From: JALZVT01 sp964611345
Lineage (GTDB): Bacteria; Pseudomonadota; Gammaproteobacteria; Pseudomonadales; Azotimanducaceae
NCBI GenBank assembly: GCA_964611345.1
Contig: CAZSYU010000022.1
Location: forward strand, 1-52,306
Direction of reading: 5' to 3'
Length of the DNA stretch: 52,306 bases
In this document: positions 40,784-48,583 of the stretch, piece after piece
Numbering within the stretch: the first letter of the stretch is position 1
Layout: each line of letters starts with the position of its first letter
Program-made: the position numbers and the translations under genes
Notes under the pieces: model-generated
What the model was told of the DNA's origin: nothing
Databases searched by the model: none
The model's input: only the letters and a program-made list of their open reading frames with translations

Positions 40784-42445
40784 ATGACGTCATCCAGCAG
40801 CAAATCGGCTACCAGCACAGGCCCTACAGCCCTCATCGTTCTTGATGGTTGGGGTCACAGCGACACGGTCGAGCACAATGCCATCGCGAGTGCCAACACA
40901 CCCAACTGGGACCGACTGTGGCGAGATGCGCCCACCACCTTCATCGCCAGTTCCGGGCTCGATGTAGGTTTGCCGGATGGCCAAATGGGGAACTCAGAAG
41001 TAGGACACATGAATCTGGGTGCCGGCCGTGTTGTGCACCAGGATCTCACCCGTATCGACCTCGCCATTGAAGATGGCAGTTTCCAAACGAATCCAGCCCT
41101 GATTAAAGCCATCGACGGCGTGCGGGCGGGGTCTGGCAAGTTACATTGCTTCGGCCTGCTGTCACCTGGCGGCGTGCACAGCCACGAAGATCAAATCAAT
41201 GCGTTCATTCGCCTGGCTGCGCAGCAAGGTGTTGAACACTGTTACCTGCACGCCTTTCTGGATGGCCGCGATACCCCGCCACGCAGCGCCGCCGCCTCAC
41301 TGGAACAAACCAGCAGCCTGTTTGCCGAGCTCTACCCCAATGCAGCACAGGGTCGTATAGCCAGCATCACCGGGCGTTATTACGCCATGGATCGCGACAA
41401 GCGTTGGGACCGCGTGGAAAAAGCCTGGCAGCTATTGGTAAACGGCCAATCCGAACATCGCTTTGCAACGTCTACGGCCGCCCTGGAAGCGGCTTACAGC
41501 CGTGACGAAAACGATGAGTTTGTTGCCCCAACGGCCATTGCCGGTAGCGACCAGGAACTGGTCACGGTCGAAGATGGCGATGTCGTGGTGTTTCTTAACT
41601 ACCGCGCCGATCGTGCCCGCGAACTTACCGCGGCCTTCACACTACCCGACTTCGATGGTTTTGCTGCCAATCAGCCGCAACTCGCTGACTTTGTCACGCT
41701 CACCCAGTACGCCGACAACCTGCCCACAAGCTGTGCCTACCCGCCCATCGAGCTGCACAACACGCTCGGTGAATATTTAGCCAGCCGGAACAAAACCCAA
41801 CTGCGCATTGCTGAAACCGAAAAGTACGCCCACGTTACCTTTTTCTTTTCGGGTGGCCGCGAAGCACCATTTGCGGGTGAAGCGCGCGAACTCATTCCTT
41901 CACCAGACGTTGCAACCTACGATCTGCAACCAGAGATGAGTGCACCAGAACTCACTGACAAACTCTGTGCCGCTATTGAGAGCGGGGCTTACGACACTAT
42001 TATCTGCAACTACGCCAACGGCGATATGGTGGGCCACAGCGGCGTATTCGACGCCGCCGTTAAAGCCTGCGAAACCATCGATGCTTGTCTTGCCCGCATC
42101 GTCTCCGCGATTGAAAAAACCGGCGGTCACTGCCTGATCACCGCAGACCACGGCAACGTTGAGCAAATGCACGACCACGACACTCAGCAGCCACACACCG
42201 CGCACACCAGCGAGCCCGTGCCGCTGGTGTACGTTGGCAGCAGTGAGATTCGTCTCGCCAATGGCGGCACGTTGTCAGACATTGCACCGACTCTGCTCGC
42301 ACTGATGGAGTTACCACAGCCCAAAGAAATGACCGGGCGCTCTTTATTGGCGAATTCAGATGCAGAAACCAAAGGCGCCGGCCCACTGAAGCGCGCAGCT
42401 AAAACCGACGCCAAAGATTCAGCCGCTACAAAAAAACGCGCTTAA
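40784..42445 (+). CDS. gpmI: 2,3-bisphosphoglycerate-independent phosphoglycerate mutase
   Basis: A 553-residue GpmI, an alkaline-phosphatase-superfamily enzyme that interconverts 3- and 2-phosphoglycerate with Mn2+. The metal and nucleophile sites are visible: VLDGWGHSD near residue 18, and the phosphoserine in MGNSEVGHMNLGAGR (Ser near 71). DGRDTPPRSA, NYRADRARELT, YANGDMVGHSG and TADHGNVEQM follow. The C-terminus carries about 25 extra Lys/Ala-rich residues (KRAAKTDAKDSAATKKRA) not typical of the family. It is followed closely by envC. Confidence 0.97.
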   Translation: MTSSSSKSATSTGPTALIVLDGWGHSDTVEHNAIASANTPNWDRLWRDAPTTFIASSGLDVGLPDGQMGNSEVGHMNLGAGRVVHQDLTRIDLAIEDGSFQTNPALIKAIDGVRAGSGKLHCFGLLSPGGVHSHEDQINAFIRLAAQQGVEHCYLHAFLDGRDTPPRSAAASLEQTSSLFAELYPNAAQGRIASITGRYYAMDRDKRWDRVEKAWQLLVNGQSEHRFATSTAALEAAYSRDENDEFVAPTAIAGSDQELVTVEDGDVVVFLNYRADRARELTAAFTLPDFDGFAANQPQLADFVTLTQYADNLPTSCAYPPIELHNTLGEYLASRNKTQLRIAETEKYAHVTFFFSGGREAPFAGEARELIPSPDVATYDLQPEMSAPELTDKLCAAIESGAYDTIICNYANGDMVGHSGVFDAAVKACETIDACLARIVSAIEKTGGHCLITADHGNVEQMHDHDTQQPHTAHTSEPVPLVYVGSSEIRLANGGTLSDIAPTLLALMELPQPKEMTGRSLLANSDAETKGAGPLKRAAKTDAKDSAATKKRA

Positions 42446-42464
42446 AGGCATTAACAACCTCGTC

Positions 42465-43616
42465 ATGCTGAGATCGTTATTAAGCGCGCTCATGCTGACT
42501 GCGCTCGCAATCAGCAGCGCTGCACTTGCTGCCGACTCAACGCTTACGGCCAACAAAGAGCTGGCGACAATTGTCGAGCGCCTGAACGCGCTAACAACCT
42601 GGTTTAACGACGCGGAAAAAAAACGTGCAGAGTTTCAACAGGAAATTCGCGCCGCCGATACCGAAGTTGCCGTACTGGGACGCAAGGTTGGCGAGCTGAA
42701 AGCCGCCATGCGCGCTATTGAATTCAAACAGGCGTCGTTAACCGACGAGGCAGAGAGCCTGGAAGAACGCCGCAAACAAGAGGGCGCGCGCATTAGCGAA
42801 CACGTGAACGCTGCCTACCGTATGAGTGGGCAGGATTTTTTCAAGCTGCTGCTCAACCAGGAAAACCCCGAGCAATTCGATCGCATGATTCGTTACCACC
42901 AATATTTCAGCAACGCCCGCGGCAAAGTACTTGCGGGCTATCGTGAAACACTGGCGGCACTCGAAACGAATCGCGCCGAGGCCGCCGCCACCGAGAAAAA
43001 ACTGCAAGCGCAACGTCGTGCAACCAGCGCAGAACAAAAAGCACTCGCAAGCCAGATAACCAAACGCAAACAAATGCTGGCGCAGCTCGAAACCGAAACC
43101 CGCAGCAACGAAGCTCAGCGCAAGCGGCTATTGCGTGATCGCAACCGGCTGCAAGAGCTGTTGCAGGAGCTTGCCATCCGCGCAGAAAAAGATGACGGTC
43201 AGGATTTTGCAGCCCGCAAGGGCGCTCTACCCTGGCCCGTGGGCGGCGAGATACTGTCAAGCTTTGGTCAATCACGTGCTGATGGTCGACTACGCTGGCA
43301 AGGCACCTATATTGGCACCGAACCAGGCGCGCAAGTGCGTGCAGTGCATCGTGGTCGCGTCGTGTTTGCTGAATGGTTACGGGGCTTTGGCCTGTTAACC
43401 ATTGTAGATCACGGCGATAACTACATGAGTCTCTACGGCTATGCCGATGTGCTGCTAAAACAACCCGGAGATCGGGTGGAAAGTGGCGAACAAATCGCGA
43501 ATAGTGGTCGCAGCGGCGGTCAGAACACCGACGGCCTGTATTTTGAGATTCGCCAGGCAGGCAAACCCGTTAATCCTGCGGCATGGTTAGACAAAACGCC
43601 TGAATCGAACCAATAA
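42465..43616 (+). CDS. envC: Murein hydrolase activator EnvC
   Basis: A 383-residue periplasmic protein. A signal peptide (ending about ALA-AD, residue 23) is followed by long coiled coils (residues about 30-250, rich in Glu/Lys/Arg) and a C-terminal LytM/M23 domain. The zinc ligands are lost: the usual SLYGH reads SLYGY and the H-x-H strand reads LYFEIR. It should therefore not cut murein but activate AmiA/AmiB amidases at the septum, as E. coli EnvC does. A 12-bp tandem repeat (10 of 12 matching) spans the stop and provides a second in-frame TAA at 43626. Confidence 0.94.
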   Translation: MLRSLLSALMLTALAISSAALAADSTLTANKELATIVERLNALTTWFNDAEKKRAEFQQEIRAADTEVAVLGRKVGELKAAMRAIEFKQASLTDEAESLEERRKQEGARISEHVNAAYRMSGQDFFKLLLNQENPEQFDRMIRYHQYFSNARGKVLAGYRETLAALETNRAEAAATEKKLQAQRRATSAEQKALASQITKRKQMLAQLETETRSNEAQRKRLLRDRNRLQELLQELAIRAEKDDGQDFAARKGALPWPVGGEILSSFGQSRADGRLRWQGTYIGTEPGAQVRAVHRGRVVFAEWLRGFGLLTIVDHGDNYMSLYGYADVLLKQPGDRVESGEQIANSGRSGGQNTDGLYFEIRQAGKPVNPAAWLDKTPESNQ

Positions 43617-43626
43617 TCGACCCAGT
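43603..43626. repeat. 12-bp tandem duplication over the envC stop
   Basis: AATCGAACCAAT is followed directly by AATCGACCCAGT, with 10 of 12 positions equal. The reading frame gives S-N-Q-stop and then S-T-Q-stop. Confidence 0.7.
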
Positions 43627-43658
43627 AACACACAAAGTAGCAAAGAAACAAATCCCAC

Positions 43659-44882
43659 TTGCATATTCGCGCCATCATACTTGTAGGCATCATGCTCTCC
43701 ATCGTCACGGGCGTAACTTTGGGTGCCGTGCTGTATCGCGAACAACAACGCAGCAGCACAAACGCGGCAAAGGCTAATGAGAATGCCAATCTGTTTGATG
43801 CCTTGTTGCGCAAAGTGCAATCAAACTACTACCAGGAGTTAACGGAGGAAGAGCTGCTGGATGGCGCCTTCAATGGCGTGATGGCAACGCTTGATGAACA
43901 CAGCCGCTACTTAAACTCCGCGGACATTTCCGATTTACGGGAAGACACCAGTGGTCGCTTTGGTGGCATCGGAGTTGAGGTTGGCGTTATCAACGGTCAG
44001 CTCGAAGTAGTGCGCCCCATGCCCAATACACCCGCCAGCCGAGCTGGCATTGTTGCGGGTGACGTCATCACAGGTGTGGATGACTATCGCATTGCCGATG
44101 GCGACATGACAGACGCCATGAATCGTCTGCGTGGAGCGCCCGGTACGCAGGTTACCCTGCACCTGCAGCGCTCCGGGGACACAGGACAAGCGCTTAGTGT
44201 GGCTATCGAGCGCGCTGAGATTCGCATCAATAGCGTTCGCTCACGGCTGATCGAACCCAGCTACGGTTATTTGCGCATCAGCCAGTTTCGCAGTGGCACC
44301 GAGCTCGATTTGCGCGACGCGCTGGCCAGCCTGTCCGCAGACGGTCCGCTGCAAGGTCTGGTTTTGGACTTGCGAAACAACCCTGGCGGGCTGTTGCAGT
44401 CGTGTGTGGCCGTCGCTGATGCCTTTTTAGACAGCGGCGAAATAGTTAGCACCCGGGGTCGCGACAATGAAATTGCGTTGCAGTTTGCGGCCACACCGGG
44501 CGATGTACTAAGCGGTGCGCCGGTAGTGGTGTTGATCAACGGCGGCAGCGCCTCGGCCGCAGAGATTGTTGCAGGCGCCCTGCAGGACAATCAGCGCGCT
44601 GTGCTGCTGGGCACCCGCAGCTTTGGCAAGGGCAGCGTGCAGACGGTTATGCCCGTGGCCAATGATCACGCGATCAAGCTGACCACGGCTCTGTACTTCA
44701 CGCCAAGCGGCCGGTCCATTCAAAAACTCGGCATCAAACCGGATCAGGAAGTTTCCGTTGCCGTGGGCAAATCCTACGAGAGCACCCTGCTCGAGATGGC
44801 CCTCGACAACCTGAAAAACCATCCAGCCAACGCGGCCAGCGCTCCCACACCAGCGCCGCTAACCCGCGCGAACAATATTTAG
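43659..44882 (+). CDS. C-terminal processing peptidase, S41 family
   Basis: A 407-residue CtpA-type protease. A signal anchor (residues about 4-26) is followed by a PDZ domain (LEVVRPMPNTPASRAGIVAGDVI) and the S41 catalytic domain. The catalytic serine is Ser299 in GGSASAAEIVAGAL and the lysine is Lys324 in TRSFGKGSVQT. YFTPSGRSIQKLGIKPDQ is also typical. The protein should act in the periplasm on C-termini of envelope proteins. I take the start as TTG 43659; the ATG at 43692 would cut into the membrane span. The envC-ctpA-yibQ order is conserved. Confidence 0.93.
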   Translation: MHIRAIILVGIMLSIVTGVTLGAVLYREQQRSSTNAAKANENANLFDALLRKVQSNYYQELTEEELLDGAFNGVMATLDEHSRYLNSADISDLREDTSGRFGGIGVEVGVINGQLEVVRPMPNTPASRAGIVAGDVITGVDDYRIADGDMTDAMNRLRGAPGTQVTLHLQRSGDTGQALSVAIERAEIRINSVRSRLIEPSYGYLRISQFRSGTELDLRDALASLSADGPLQGLVLDLRNNPGGLLQSCVAVADAFLDSGEIVSTRGRDNEIALQFAATPGDVLSGAPVVVLINGGSASAAEIVAGALQDNQRAVLLGTRSFGKGSVQTVMPVANDHAIKLTTALYFTPSGRSIQKLGIKPDQEVSVAVGKSYESTLLEMALDNLKNHPANAASAPTPAPLTRANNI

Positions 44883-45125
44883 TCCGCCGATTGCACTTAA
44901 CGGTTGCTGAGGGCACCCGGCGTGGCTATCCTGTGCCCCGGGACTACAACTTGGCAATAAGCGGCCAAATCTAGATCGCGAAAACGAATAACTGGCAATC
45001 ACAGACCAGACCAACGGCAAAAAATGTCAAAAAGAGGCGCAGACCTCACGGCAGCCGGTGATCCCGCTACCAACCGCTTAAACCAGGACAAAACAGCACA
45101 GACCGGACTGAAAGGGATAACAGGC

Positions 45126-45950
45126 ATGACGCATCCGTCACGGATCGTCCGTACGCTCAACATTGTGTTGGGTGCAGTGAGTTTATTGCTGGGGGCAGCA
45201 CTCACGGGATCAATCGCTAACGCGCAAGACGACCCCTGGCCGGCAGCCCGGCTCGCCATTGTTATCGATGACCTTGGCTACGACCGCCGGCGCGGGCTCC
45301 AGGCGATCAACCTGCCCGGTCGGTTAACCGTTGCCGTCATGCCACACACGCCCAATGCCCGTTTTCTGGCTAACGCCGCCCACGACGCCGGGCGCGAGAT
45401 CATTCTGCATCAACCCATGCAGGGCTCAGACTTCAGACACAAGTCATCGTCTCCCAAGGGCATTCTTACCCTGGACATGGGGCCATCGGATATTCGCTAC
45501 GCGTTGCGCCAGGCGCTAACCAGCGTGCCGCACTGTATTGGCATCAACAACCATACGGGCAGCACGCTCACCCAGACCCGCAGCAACATGTACTGGCTCA
45601 TGCAGCAGGTTGCCTCAACCGACCTGTATTACCTCGACAGCCGTACCACTACCGAAACCGTCGCCGGCGAAGCCGCTGACGCCTGGGGCGTGCCCTTCGT
45701 CAGTCGCGATGTGTTTCTGGACCATCACAACGATCGCGCGTCGATCGCCCGGCAATTCAGGTACGCCGTAAAACTGGCTAAGCGCCGCGGGCACGCGGTG
45801 TTAATCGCCCACCCCAGACCGCTCAGTCTCGAATTGCTCGCCCAAGAACTGCCGCGCCTTAACCCCGATGAAGTCGAGTTGGTGCATGCCTCTGAGTTGA
45901 TTGGGGTGCGGAGCAGATTAAACCCAGGGCGCACCGCGGCAGGTCAATAA
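45126..45950 (+). CDS. Divergent polysaccharide deacetylase family protein (YibQ-like)
   Basis: A 274-residue protein from ATG 45126, where a signal peptide begins (IVRTLNIVLGAVSLLLGAAL, cleavage near NAQ-DD). A longer frame from 45024 would put 34 polar residues ahead of the signal. The body is of the divergent polysaccharide deacetylase type: RLAIVIDDLGYDRRRGLQAI, LTVAVMPHTP, EIILHQPMQ, GINNHTGSTLT and FVSRDVFLDH, with histidine and aspartate residues in the expected metal positions. Whether the family deacetylates anything is not established. It follows ctpA and converges on hisA. Confidence 0.9.
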   Translation: MTHPSRIVRTLNIVLGAVSLLLGAALTGSIANAQDDPWPAARLAIVIDDLGYDRRRGLQAINLPGRLTVAVMPHTPNARFLANAAHDAGREIILHQPMQGSDFRHKSSSPKGILTLDMGPSDIRYALRQALTSVPHCIGINNHTGSTLTQTRSNMYWLMQQVASTDLYYLDSRTTTETVAGEAADAWGVPFVSRDVFLDHHNDRASIARQFRYAVKLAKRRGHAVLIAHPRPLSLELLAQELPRLNPDEVELVHASELIGVRSRLNPGRTAAGQ

Positions 45951-45966
45951 CCGGCCAATACAGCGG

Positions 45967-45981
45967 TCGATCGTCGATCGA
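45967..45981. other. 15-bp palindrome between yibQ-like gene and hisA
   Basis: TCGATCG-T-CGATCGA, a perfect palindrome directly abutting the hisA stop. It contains two CGATCG hexamers. Without U-tracts it is not an obvious terminator. Confidence 0.6.
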
Positions 45982-46719
45982 TTAGCCGTCTAGCAGAGCC
46001 TGACCAGCCGCAAGATCCAGACTGCCGTCATAAATAGCGCGACCGGTAATCACGCCCAGCAGCGTACCCGTGCTGTCGGCAAAACCTGCCTTCAGCCGCG
46101 TTAAATCGTCGAGACTCGACACACCGCCCGACGCCACTACTGGCAAACCAGAGGCTTCGGCCATCGCCACCGTCGACTCAACGTTTACCCCGCCCATTAG
46201 GCCATCGCGGTCGATATCGGTATAAACAATGCCATACAGGGGCAACTCGCCCGCGCGCTTGCCAAACTCGAGCGCAGAACCGCCTTTGGTTTCGGCCCAA
46301 CCCGACGTGGCCAGCTGATCGCTGCGCGCATCCAGCCCCAAAATAATCTGCCCGGGAAAGCGCTCGGCTGCTGTCGCTAAAAACTCGGGGCGCTCAATTG
46401 CTGCAGTGCCTAAAATCGCAAAGCTAACGCCTGCGTCAAAATAGGCGCTAATGGTATCGATATCACGAATGCCACCTCCCACCTGCACCGGCATGTTACC
46501 CGCGGCGCTGACCATCGCTTCGATTAAGTCGCGATTTTTCGGCGCACCATCAAAGGCGCCGTCCAGATCTACCACGTGCAAGCGTCGTCCACCTGCGCCG
46601 CGCCAACGCCCCACCATGGCCACGGGATCATCAGAAAACACCGTGGCGTCGTCCATCCGCCCTTGCTTTAGCCGCACACAACGACCTTCTTTCAGGTCAA
46701 TAGCAGGAATCAGAATCAT
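45982..46719 (-). CDS. hisA: Phosphoribosylformimino-AICAR-phosphate isomerase HisA
   Basis: A 245-residue (beta-alpha)8 barrel isomerase of histidine synthesis. The start MILIPAIDLKEGRCVRLKQG contains the catalytic Asp8. VVDLDGAFDG, VQVGGGIRDIDTISAYFDAG and IVYTDIDRDGLMGG, with the second catalytic Asp near residue 130, are canonical. It follows hisB by 5 bp. In the usual operon hisH lies between hisB and hisA and hisF follows; neither is present here, and downstream DNA belongs to the convergent yibQ-like gene. Confidence 0.97.
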   Translation of the reverse strand: MILIPAIDLKEGRCVRLKQGRMDDATVFSDDPVAMVGRWRGAGGRRLHVVDLDGAFDGAPKNRDLIEAMVSAAGNMPVQVGGGIRDIDTISAYFDAGVSFAILGTAAIERPEFLATAAERFPGQIILGLDARSDQLATSGWAETKGGSALEFGKRAGELPLYGIVYTDIDRDGLMGGVNVESTVAMAEASGLPVVASGGVSSLDDLTRLKAGFADSTGTLLGVITGRAIYDGSLDLAAGQALLDG

Positions 46720-46724
46720 AGGCG

Positions 46725-47312
46725 TTAGAGCGCACCCTTGGTGGACGGCAATGCATCACCCAACCGCGGATCGCGTTCCACCGCCATCCGCAAGGCACGA
46801 CCAAAGGCCTTAAACAAGGTTTCGGCCTGATGATGGGCATTTACCCCCTGCAAATTATCGAGGTGCAGCGACACCAACGCGTGATTGACGAAGCCCTGAA
46901 AAAACTCCCGCAGCAAATCCACGTCAAAATCGCCAATGCGCGCGCGCGTGTAGTCCACGCGATATTCAAGCCCTGGTCGGCCAGACAAATCCACCACCAC
47001 CCGCGACAGTGCTTCGTCCAACGGTACATAAGAATGTCCGTAACGAACGATGCCGGTCTTTTCACCCAGCGCCTGGCTAAACGCCTGACCTAGGGTAATG
47101 CCCACATCTTCTACGGTATGATGCGCATCGATCTCCAGATCACCCTTGGCGTCAATGCTTAAGTCAATCAGCCCGTGGCGCGCGATCTGGTGCAGCATGT
47201 GGTCAAAGAACGGCAGGCCGGTGGCGAGCTTGGCCTCGCCGGTGCCGTCCAGATTCACAGCAACCTTGATCTGGGTTTCGAAGGTGTTTCGTTCAACGCT
47301 CGCGCTACGCAT
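46725..47312 (-). CDS. hisB: Imidazoleglycerol-phosphate dehydratase HisB
   Basis: A 195-residue monofunctional HisB without the N-terminal phosphatase domain found in E. coli. Family features are FFDHMLHQIARHGLIDL with metal-binding histidines near residue 38, DAHHTVEDVGITLGQAF near 63, and the C-terminal HHQAETLFKAFGRALR with the second metal site near 161. It dehydrates imidazole-glycerol phosphate with Mn2+. It is translated ahead of hisA with only five bases between them. Confidence 0.97.
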   Translation of the reverse strand: MRSASVERNTFETQIKVAVNLDGTGEAKLATGLPFFDHMLHQIARHGLIDLSIDAKGDLEIDAHHTVEDVGITLGQAFSQALGEKTGIVRYGHSYVPLDEALSRVVVDLSGRPGLEYRVDYTRARIGDFDVDLLREFFQGFVNHALVSLHLDNLQGVNAHHQAETLFKAFGRALRMAVERDPRLGDALPSTKGAL

Positions 47313-47407
47313 GAGAGCACTCAGTCCTGTTAGTAGTTAGGGGAGTTGGCTATGGCGCGGCAGTATATACGCCCCCGGCAAGCCACTACAGAGACAGGGT
47401 TCGCGCG

Positions 47408-47803
47408 CTACAGCCGGTCCATCAGGCTGCCATGAGGCAAAAACCGGTTGCTGGTGTTGGCCTTGATCCAGGCCGTGAGTTCGCGGGGGTACTCGCCGCG
47501 GGTCTTCAACGCCTTTGCCAGCGCAATCACCGGCGACTTGGCACCGGCTTGCCAACCACTAATCGCTTCCTCAGCCAGCGTAAAGAACCGAATGAGTGCC
47601 TCTGCCTGGGTGGCCGACAACGCCTCTGCCGCCTCCAACCAAACGCCCGGGGGCTGGTTCATAAGGCCTGCGAAGTTGGCACGCTCAAGGGCCGACAACC
47701 CAAACTCTGGCGCGTCCTGACTAGCGGCCTCTAACAGCCGTTCTATGGCACCGGCATCAACCTTGGCGCTCGCCGCGGAAGGATCAAAACTCTCGACACT
47801 CAT
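47408..47803 (-). CDS. Conserved hypothetical protein next to hisB
   Basis: A 131-residue acidic, helix-rich soluble protein with no signal peptide and no membrane span. The sequence (LSALERANFAGLMNQPPGVW, LSATQAEALIRFFTLAEEAI, then SPVIALAKALKTRGEYPREL) is Ala/Leu-rich without catalytic-looking motifs, and ends TSNRFLPHGSLMDRL. I do not recognise a Pfam family. It lies on the hisBA strand, 95 bp upstream of hisB. Normal codon use and a good start (ATG at 47803) support it as a real gene. Confidence 0.75.
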   Translation of the reverse strand: MSVESFDPSAASAKVDAGAIERLLEAASQDAPEFGLSALERANFAGLMNQPPGVWLEAAEALSATQAEALIRFFTLAEEAISGWQAGAKSPVIALAKALKTRGEYPRELTAWIKANTSNRFLPHGSLMDRL

Positions 47804-47810
47804 TTAACAC

Positions 47811-47870
47811 TCTCGAAACATTCAGCCACTCGCGCAACTTTTTGGCCTTATGTTTTACGCTCTCGAAACA
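47811..47870. repeat. Repeated TCTCGAAACA, 50 bp apart
   Basis: The 10-mer occurs at 47811-47820 and 47861-47870, and a related TCTCGACACT lies at 47791. Both full copies are just upstream of the hypothetical gene ending at 47408. An operator pair is possible. Confidence 0.4.
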
Positions 47871-48066
47871 ATAATGCCACCTACCTGTCAGAAAAAACCC
47901 GGATAATTACCTCGAGCTAACCGCCTGCTTACACAACTATACATTGGCCACCTGCGGACGTGATGTAATTTGTACATTGAAAAAACCAGCCAAGCCAAGA
48001 CAAGCCAACAAGAAATCGAACCACAAAAACCTGGGCGAAACAGGCACGATAGAGGACACACTCAGC

Positions 48067-48276
48067 ATGAATTCCGAGCGCATCTACCAGTCCGAAGACG
48101 ACAACCAGTGGTATTTCTCACGTCGCGGTGACCATGCTGGTCCGTTCGCTACCGAACAGGAAGCAACCGGCGCACTAAGCGAGTACATCAAGGGCAAGCG
48201 CCGCAGCCTGAATTCAGACTTGATCGGGTCAGGCGTTGGTCTCGTTAAGTCCATGTTTCGCAAGATCGCTGCCTAA
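48067..48276 (+). CDS. Small conserved protein (DUF6316-like)
   Basis: A 69-residue protein starting at ATG 48067. Its pattern, WYFSRRGDHAGPFATEQEAT, then ALSEYIKGKRR, is that of short gammaproteobacterial proteins in which a GPF motif follows an aromatic strand; it resembles DUF6316 as I recall it, weakly held. No catalytic residues are apparent. A clear hairpin terminator follows at 48288-48310, which supports transcription as a single small gene. Confidence 0.75.
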   Translation: MNSERIYQSEDDNQWYFSRRGDHAGPFATEQEATGALSEYIKGKRRSLNSDLIGSGVGLVKSMFRKIAA

Positions 48277-48583
48277 CTACTGATACGCCGACGCGAAGGC
48301 GTCGGTCTTTCCCCCTACTCTCCCCCTTTCTCTTCTTTTTGGGGGACGGCCTCCCCGGTCTGTCCCGCTTTCTTTTAGCTTGCAGGCGTCAGTTGCCTGC
48401 TTGAAAAGTAAAAACAGCCAAATTGGCCCCTTCTTCAGGTCTTCTTCGACCATTCAGAGCCTACCGATCGCCCCAAAGCTCCCATCCGCCGGATATACTG
48501 CAGCACAACCAATGTGGTTTCCGAGCGGTTTCTTGCCGCTCAAATAATGCTCATGACCACCTAAATCATCAGGGACAAAGCAG
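48277..48583. other. Gene-free stretch between the small protein gene and the AsmA gene
   Basis: This stretch holds the terminator at 48288-48310, a pyrimidine-rich segment (about 48311-48345), and three short inverted repeats: GCAGGC/GCCTGC (48382-48400), AACCA/TGGTT (48507-48519) and GAGCGG/CCGCTC (48523-48541). The last two lie in the probable leader of the AsmA gene. I see no coding potential. Confidence 0.6.
48288..48310 (+). terminator. Hairpin terminator after the DUF6316-like gene
   Basis: CCGACGC, loop GAAG, GCGTCGG, then TCTTT: a seven-base-pair GC-rich stem with a short T-rich tail, eleven bases after the stop. Confidence 0.75.

Noticed and set aside
42465..43616. EnvC as an active M23 endopeptidase
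   Set aside because: The metal-binding histidines are replaced (SLYGY and LYFEIR), so it should be an activator only.
45024..45125. Translation of the yibQ-like gene from 45024
   Set aside because: It would place 34 polar residues before a normal signal peptide; ATG 45126 is the better start.
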